Assembly (NCBI GenBank): GCA_902826615.1
Contig: CADEFN010000001.1
Span: 62,001 to 126,000 of the forward strand
DNA: 64,000 nt
From: an uncultured Gemmatimonadota bacterium
GTDB taxonomy: Bacteria > Gemmatimonadota > Gemmatimonadetes > Gemmatimonadales > Gemmatimonadaceae
Direction: 5' to 3'
Shown: piece by piece, positions 59,615 through 64,000 of the stretch
How positions within the stretch are numbered: the first letter of the stretch is position 1
Layout of the letters: the number at the start of each line of letters is the position of its first letter
Notes under the pieces: model-generated
Databases searched by the model: none
Told to the model about the DNA's origin: nothing
What the model saw: only the letters and a program-made list of their open reading frames with translations
Made by a program: the position numbers and the translations under genes

Positions 59615-61279
59615 TCAGGAGGGAGTGGGTGCGACCGAAAGGGCGGTGCCGGACATGGTGGTGCCGCGCTGGCCGTCGCGCAGCGCAATGACCCCGTTGA
59701 CCACGACCAGGGAAATGCCTGTGGGATACTGGAAGGGTTCTTCGTAGGTGGCCCGGTCGGCGATGGTGGCGGGGTCGAAGACGACCAGGTCACCGGCCAT
59801 GCCTGCAGCAATACGTCCGCGGTCACGCATACGCACCCGCGACGCGGGGAAGGCCGACATCTTGTGGATGGCCTGTTCGAGCGTGAGTGCCTTGCGGTCA
59901 CGGACATACCGCGCGATGACCCGCGGAAAGGAGCCGCCGCCTCGCGGGTGCGGGCTTCCCCTGCGCGTTGGGCCATCGATGGCATAGGCGCCCCCATCGG
60001 AGCAAACCATGCCTAACGGGTGCGCCAGGATGCGATCGAGGTTCTCTTCACTCATGGCGAAGCCCACCATCCCCACACTCCCGCGGTTTCGCGTGAGCAT
60101 GGCGACCGTGAGGTCCCAGGGATCCACGCCTGCTGTTTTGGCGTAGGCCCCCAGCCGTTTCCCTTCGGCGGGACGATCGGTGGCGTCGCGCACCGAGGCG
60201 ATCATCACATTGTCCCAGCCACCGATGAGTTCCACCTTGGCCAGTGTTTCGGCACGGATGCGGCTCACGACCGCGCTATCGCGCAGACGCCCGAGAAAGG
60301 CCTCGGTGCCCCCGTCACGGCTCCAGACCGGAAAGAGGTTCGTGAGCCCGGTCTGGTAGGCAATCCAGGGATACCGGTCGAAGGCGATGTCCATGCCCAG
60401 CGACCTGGCGCGACCAATGCGGCCAAAGGCATCTTGCAGTTTGCCCCAGTTGCGCGGACCCTGCGTCTTGAGATGCGCAATCTGCAGGGGACAGCGCGCG
60501 CCACGCGCCACCGCGATGGACTCGTCAATGGAGTTGAGGAGTTTGTCGTCCTCGTTGCGCATGTGGGTGGCATAGGGAAGGCGTCTCGCCGACAGTGGCT
60601 TGCACAGGGCGATGAGTTCCTCTGGCGAGGCAAAGGCGCCGGGCGTGTACTCCAGCCCCGACGATGCCCCGCACGCGCCCTGGGCAAGCGCCCGTTCCAC
60701 CATGCGCACCATGCGCTGGAGTTCGCCTCGCGTCGCCGGACGATCCTTGTCACCGACCACCGCGCCGCGCACCGAACCGAGCCCGATCATGGTGGCCACG
60801 TTGCAGGCAGGGCGTTGTTTGTTTACCGCCGATCGCCAGTCCTCGATGTTGCCCGGATTCTCTCCGCGCGACGAGCCGTCCTGCCCCACCACGATAGTGG
60901 TGATCCCCTGCCGGATCACCGATTCGGCGCGCGGGTCTTCGCTCAGGGAGCCGTCACCATGCGAATGGATGTCGACAAACCCCGGCGCCACAGCGAGTCC
61001 CCTGGCGTCGATCTCGTCGCGCCCTCGGCCCGGCAGTGACACACCGACGGCAGATATGCGGTTGCCGCTGATAGCCACATCCATGACACGGCCTGGTGTT
61101 TCGGTGCCGTCGAAGAGGGTGCCACCTCGAACGATGAGATCGTAGCTCACCTGCAGCTGCGATCGTAACGGACGGCTCCCGGCGAGCAGTCCCGCCGTCA
61201 CCACACCGGCCTTCACGAAGTCACGCCTCGATTCGACGTCCGTCGAAGCGTTACGCAGCACGTTGTCAGTCAAAGACAT
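59615..61279 (-). CDS. N-acyl-D-amino-acid deacylase family protein, Tat-exported
   Basis: A 554-residue amidohydrolase with a twin-arginine signal (SRRDFVKAGVVTAGLLAGS). Metal motifs: HSHGDG after PGFVDI, GLEYTPGAFAS, ATHMRNEDDK, IAHLKTQGPRN, and SDGGAYAIDGPT with the catalytic Asp. The GSFPRVIARYVRDRKALTLEQAIHKMSAFPA block is characteristic of D-aminoacylases. ATG at 61279 precedes the Tat signal; the open frame to 61468 runs through a REP-like segment and has no signal. It heads the operon to 55652. Together with the gene at 52514 it suggests capacity to use D-amino-acid derivatives. Confidence 0.9.
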   Translation of the reverse strand: MSLTDNVLRNASTDVESRRDFVKAGVVTAGLLAGSRPLRSQLQVSYDLIVRGGTLFDGTETPGRVMDVAISGNRISAVGVSLPGRGRDEIDARGLAVAPGFVDIHSHGDGSLSEDPRAESVIRQGITTIVVGQDGSSRGENPGNIEDWRSAVNKQRPACNVATMIGLGSVRGAVVGDKDRPATRGELQRMVRMVERALAQGACGASSGLEYTPGAFASPEELIALCKPLSARRLPYATHMRNEDDKLLNSIDESIAVARGARCPLQIAHLKTQGPRNWGKLQDAFGRIGRARSLGMDIAFDRYPWIAYQTGLTNLFPVWSRDGGTEAFLGRLRDSAVVSRIRAETLAKVELIGGWDNVMIASVRDATDRPAEGKRLGAYAKTAGVDPWDLTVAMLTRNRGSVGMVGFAMSEENLDRILAHPLGMVCSDGGAYAIDGPTRRGSPHPRGGGSFPRVIARYVRDRKALTLEQAIHKMSAFPASRVRMRDRGRIAAGMAGDLVVFDPATIADRATYEEPFQYPTGISLVVVNGVIALRDGQRGTTMSGTALSVAPTPS

Positions 61280-61369
61280 AGCAGAGGTCGCGATGATGGC
61301 CGATGGTACGCCCCACGTTGTGCGCTGGCGGGGGTCGCCGCAAGGCGAAGTCATCCCTGCGGTGCCACA

Positions 61370-61400
61370 CGTCATCCCGGCGAAAGCGGGGCATTCGCAG
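61370..61400. repeat. REP-like hairpin upstream of the deacylase operon
   Basis: CATCCCGGCGAAAGCGGGG can fold into a short stem (CCCGGC/GCGGGG) with a GAAA tetraloop. A related motif, TTCCGGCGAAGCGGG, is near 8660. It lies in the 249-bp divergent region between 59615 and 61529. Confidence 0.4.
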
Positions 61401-61528
61401 CCCAACTGACGCCGCCCGATGGACGCCGGGCGGCGGGTAAGGCGGAGGACCTCGAAGTGGCTCGGCACGACTGAGAGGTACGAGGGTATCTTTAGGGCTC
61501 ATTTCCCGGAACCCGCAGGAGAGAACCC

Positions 61529-62206
61529 ATGCACAAGCTCGTGGCAGTGGCCGCTGGGGCACTGATGATGGCCCCACTCGCCGTTCAAGCTCAGGATGCC
61601 GATCGCTCGGTGGCTGGTGGTGGCATTTCAGTCGCTGGCTGGAAGGGCCGCGTTGATGAACGCCCGGCCAAGCAGGGCAAAACCGTGAAGGACTCCAAGC
61701 TCGACATGATGGGCGGCAACTTTGTCATGAAGGTCGGGCCCGCCGGCATCTTCTGGAGCGACGCCAACACGGCCAAGGGGAACTACGAGGTGAAGGCGGC
61801 GTTCTCCGAAAAGGCCATGAAGGCCCAGCACCCGCACTCGTACGGCGTGTTTATCGGTGGCAACGACATGGACGACGAAACCAAGCAGACCTTCGTCTAC
61901 TGCATTGCCTACGGCACCGGGAAGTACTCCATCAAGCACTTCAATGGATGGAAGGTGGTGTCGCTCGCCGAGATGGTTGAGAGCCCGGCGGTCAAGAAAG
62001 CCGACGCCAAGGGCGACGCCACCAACGAAATCGGCTGGCGCGTGAAGGACGGTAGTGCCACCTGCGTGATCAACGGACAGGACGTGAAGTCGATTCCGGC
62101 AGCGGATCTTGTGGGCGCCGGAAAGCTGGCCTCGCTCGACGGCAAGTATGGCTATCGGGTGAGCCACAACCTCGACCTGAGCGTCACCGCGATTTCAAAG
62201 AAGTAG
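61529..62206 (+). CDS. Secreted DUF1080-like (concanavalin-fold) protein
   Basis: A 225-residue exported protein with a signal peptide (VAVAAGALMMAPLAVQAQ). The mature part has DMMGGNFVMKVGPAGIFW, GNYEVKAAFSE, HSYGVFIGGND and VKDGSATCVINGQDVKSIPA, strands that resemble the jelly-roll of DUF1080 and LamG-type families, with lower similarity than the gene at 1570. A good ribosome-binding site (AGGAGA) lies 7 bp before the ATG at 61529. Function unknown. It is convergent with galM. Confidence 0.75.
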   Translation: MHKLVAVAAGALMMAPLAVQAQDADRSVAGGGISVAGWKGRVDERPAKQGKTVKDSKLDMMGGNFVMKVGPAGIFWSDANTAKGNYEVKAAFSEKAMKAQHPHSYGVFIGGNDMDDETKQTFVYCIAYGTGKYSIKHFNGWKVVSLAEMVESPAVKKADAKGDATNEIGWRVKDGSATCVINGQDVKSIPAADLVGAGKLASLDGKYGYRVSHNLDLSVTAISKK

Positions 62207-62250
62207 GTCTTCCGGGCGGCGCGGCCACCTCACGGTGCCGACGCCGCCTT

Positions 62251-62319
62251 GTTGCTGCAACCGATCCCTGCTTTGGTCTTGCCGCCCTCTACCGGCGCGC
62301 AGCAACCAGGCAGGGATCG
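62251..62319. repeat. Paired inverted repeats between convergent genes
   Basis: GTTGCTGC (62251-62258) and CGATCCCTGC (62262-62271) are each matched by their complements GCAGCAAC (62300-62307) and GCAGGGATCG (62310-62319), in the same order. The two pairs cross, so they could not form one simple hairpin. The last arm abuts the galM stop. Confidence 0.5.
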
Positions 62320-63402
62320 TTATTTCGCGGCGACTGACAGCGCGTAGATGGTGCGCGAACGATAGCACTCATGCGGCAGGAGAGTCGTGCTCGGGAACGA
62401 GGGCTGGTTGGGGCTGTCGGGAAAGTGCTGCGTCTCGAGGCACACACCGCCGTACTTTCCGAAGATGCGCCCCTGCGAGGGGTGCAGTGAGCCATCCATG
62501 AAGTTCGACGTATAGAGCTGAAGGCCCGGCTCTGTGGTATGCACGTCGAGCGTACGTCCGCTGGCCGGATGGGTGAGCCGTGCGGCGTGGACCAGTCCTC
62601 GCCCCTCGCGTCGTAACACGAGGTTGTGATCGTATCCGCCGGCAGTTGCCATTTGGGGATGCCCGCTTTCGATGCGCACACCAATCGGTGTTGACGTACG
62701 AAAGTCAAACGGGGTGTCAGCCACGGGGACCAACTCACCCGTGGGAATGAGAGTAGCGTCTACCGGCGTGTAGTGGTCTGCGTTGACCTGCAGCAGATGT
62801 TCTCGAATGGTGGGGCACCCGGGTCCGCCGAGATTGAAGTACGAGTGCTGCGAGAGATTCACCACGGTGGGGCGAGTGGTGGTGGCCTGGTAGTCGATGA
62901 CCAGCTGATTGTCATGGGTCAGCAGATACCGCACGAGCACCCGCAGGGTACCCGGAAAACCCTGGTCGCCATCGGGCGAGGTGAGTCGCAACCGGACACC
63001 GGCACCGCGACGGCTGGTGAAGGGCGTCGCCTCCCACACGCGCTTGTCGAATCCGGTCTGTCCTCCATGCAACGAATGCACGCCATCGTTTGCCGACAGC
63101 GTGCAGCCTTTTCCGGCAAGTGAGAACCGTGCCTGCGCAATTCGGTTGGCGTATCGTCCCACCACTGCGCCAAAGTAGGGCGAGTCACGCAGGTACCGCT
63201 CGGCGCGGTCAAAGCCGAGGACGATGTTCTCGAGGCGACCCGTTCGATCGGGGGCCATCCAGGAATTGAGGATGGCCCCGAGATTCAGAACGGTCAGCCG
63301 ACTTCCGCCAGCACTCCGGATGTCGAATGCGTGAAGCGTGGTTCCCGCCGGAGTGACTCCAACAACCGACTGCTGTATTGCGGGCGTGTGCAGCAGGGTC
63401 AC
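62320..63402 (-). CDS. galM: Galactose mutarotase (aldose 1-epimerase)
   Basis: A 360-residue enzyme that interconverts alpha- and beta-anomers of hexoses. GRYANRIAQARFSLAG, NDGVHSLHGGQTGFDKRVW, VNLSQHSYFNLGG with the catalytic His, GGYDHNLVL and GVCLETQHFPDSPNQPSFP with the catalytic Glu are all conserved. There is no signal peptide, unlike some family members. The GTG start at 63402 overlaps the stop of the S9 peptidase gene (GTGA), so both are co-translated, an unusual pairing of sugar and peptide enzymes. Confidence 0.93.
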   Translation of the reverse strand: MTLLHTPAIQQSVVGVTPAGTTLHAFDIRSAGGSRLTVLNLGAILNSWMAPDRTGRLENIVLGFDRAERYLRDSPYFGAVVGRYANRIAQARFSLAGKGCTLSANDGVHSLHGGQTGFDKRVWEATPFTSRRGAGVRLRLTSPDGDQGFPGTLRVLVRYLLTHDNQLVIDYQATTTRPTVVNLSQHSYFNLGGPGCPTIREHLLQVNADHYTPVDATLIPTGELVPVADTPFDFRTSTPIGVRIESGHPQMATAGGYDHNLVLRREGRGLVHAARLTHPASGRTLDVHTTEPGLQLYTSNFMDGSLHPSQGRIFGKYGGVCLETQHFPDSPNQPSFPSTTLLPHECYRSRTIYALSVAAK

Positions 63403-64000
63403 TGCACCGGCGCCTTGTATTTGTCGAACCAGCCGGCCAGCGTGGTGATCTTGGAGGCGGCGTGACTGGGACGTTTGCGGATCCCGTGTGGTTCCTCGGG
63501 CACGCGCACGAGCACCGCGTCGACACCACGCATCTTGAGGGCCTTGTAGTATTGCTCCGACTCCGACATGGGCGTGCGGTAGTCTTCCTCACCTGTCATG
63601 ATGAGTGTTGGCGTTTTGACATTCTTCACCACCGAGAGCAGCGAGCGCTTGTCGTAGTTGGCGCGGTTGCCCTCTTCCCACGGGAAACCGGGGAACCAGT
63701 TTTTCACCGACATGGGCGCCATATCGGCCGTCAGCGAGAACGACTCCCAGTTGATCACCGGGTAGAAGGCGAGCGCCGCGCGGAAACGGGTGGTGTTTCC
63801 CACCATCCAGGCAGTGAGCACACCACCACCACTGCCACCGGTGACAAAGAGGTTTTTCTCGTCGATGTACCCCTTGGCGATGACCGCATCGACACCCGAG
63901 TTGAGGTCGTAGAAGTCGTCACCGGGATAGGCGTGATGGATGAGGTTGCCGAACTCTTCGCCGTACGAGGTGCTGCCCCGCGGGTTGGTGTAGAGCACCA
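63399..64000 (-). CDS. S9 family prolyl oligopeptidase-type hydrolase (partial)
   Basis: The C-terminal 200 residues of a peptidase whose start lies beyond the window. The catalytic triad of the alpha/beta hydrolase domain is visible: Ser in TGGSGGG (near residue 56 of this fragment), Asp in GEEDYRTP and His in EEPHGIRKRP. NPRGSTSYGEEFGN upstream of the nucleophile is typical of the acylaminoacyl-peptidase branch. The N-terminal propeller is not in the window. The gene's stop overlaps the galM start. Confidence 0.9.
   Translation of the reverse strand, partial: VLYTNPRGSTSYGEEFGNLIHHAYPGDDFYDLNSGVDAVIAKGYIDEKNLFVTGGSGGGVLTAWMVGNTTRFRAALAFYPVINWESFSLTADMAPMSVKNWFPGFPWEEGNRANYDKRSLLSVVKNVKTPTLIMTGEEDYRTPMSESEQYYKALKMRGVDAVLVRVPEEPHGIRKRPSHAASKITTLAGWFDKYKAPVQ

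Noticed and set aside
1-64000. CRISPR array, tRNA, rRNA, prophage or insertion sequence
   Set aside because: No regularly spaced repeats, cloverleaf sequences, ribosomal RNA stretches, phage structural genes or transposase motifs were recognised.

Overview
The window looks like a chromosomal segment of a high-G+C, Gram-negative bacterium, most likely a member of the Gemmatimonadota. That assignment is inference from gene content: many secreted amidohydrolases, an S9 peptidase, a BNR/sortilin-type beta-propeller protein of about 1,080 residues, an ECF sigma factor followed by a TPR-bearing Ser/Thr kinase, DUF1080 proteins, and a bacteriophytochrome with its heme oxygenase. No rRNA, tRNA, CRISPR array, phage or insertion sequence was recognised. 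Coding density is high, and many same-strand genes overlap by 4 bp (ATGA or GTGA).

Layout. 1-7.4 kb: an M48 protease, then a plus-strand run (DUF1080 protein, NupG-like permease, Tat-exported Gfo/Idh/MocA oxidoreductase) that looks like keto-sugar or glycoside catabolism, then two MacB/FtsX-like permeases without an ATPase. 7.5-12.9 kb: a minus-strand run of phosphatase-superfamily enzyme, PQQ-type sugar dehydrogenase, amidohydrolase and a second Gfo/Idh/MocA protein. 13-14.8 kb: an alkylation-repair pair (Ogt and an AlkZ/YcaQ-like glycosylase). 14.7-18.8 kb: hydantoinase, DapA-like lyase, a two-domain universal stress protein and AroM. 18.9-25 kb: YtcJ-like amidohydrolase, dienelactone hydrolase, acetamidase, TesB and a beta-lactamase-fold serine hydrolase. 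25-27.8 kb: YceI, DinB-like, a membrane protein and an AraC/GyrI regulator.

27.8-30.1 kb is the one accessory-looking patch: a decayed MazF next to an intact MazE, an integron attC-like site at the 3' end of a putative immunity gene, and the C-terminal fragment of an Rhs polymorphic toxin with a frameshift. 30.2-38.7 kb is transport: an SSS symporter with a possible 31-residue companion, and a branched-chain-type ABC importer (SBP, LivM, LivH, LivG, LivF) whose operon contains a long-chain acyl-CoA synthetase, suggesting uptake followed by CoA activation. 38.8-49.5 kb: PilZ protein, the large BNR protein, an Ig-like surface lipoprotein, sigma factor plus kinase, a beta-barrel protein and a DUF1499 lipoprotein. 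49.6-55.6 kb: a kinase-less bacteriophytochrome, heme oxygenase, a D-aminoacylase-like enzyme and a GAF-GGDEF diguanylate cyclase. 55.6-64 kb: a four-gene hydrolase operon, a secreted DUF1080-like protein, galM and a truncated S9 peptidase.

Two sequence-level patterns cut across the annotation. The word GCCTAACG (core CCTAACG, either strand) recurs 31 times by eye as the 7-mer. Inside genes it is read in one frame per orientation and forces the rare Leu codon TTA. A degenerate 9-bp tandem repeat (unit GTGCTTCCC) sits at the 3' ends of several minus-strand genes, and in one gene it encodes the hydrophobic core of a signal peptide.
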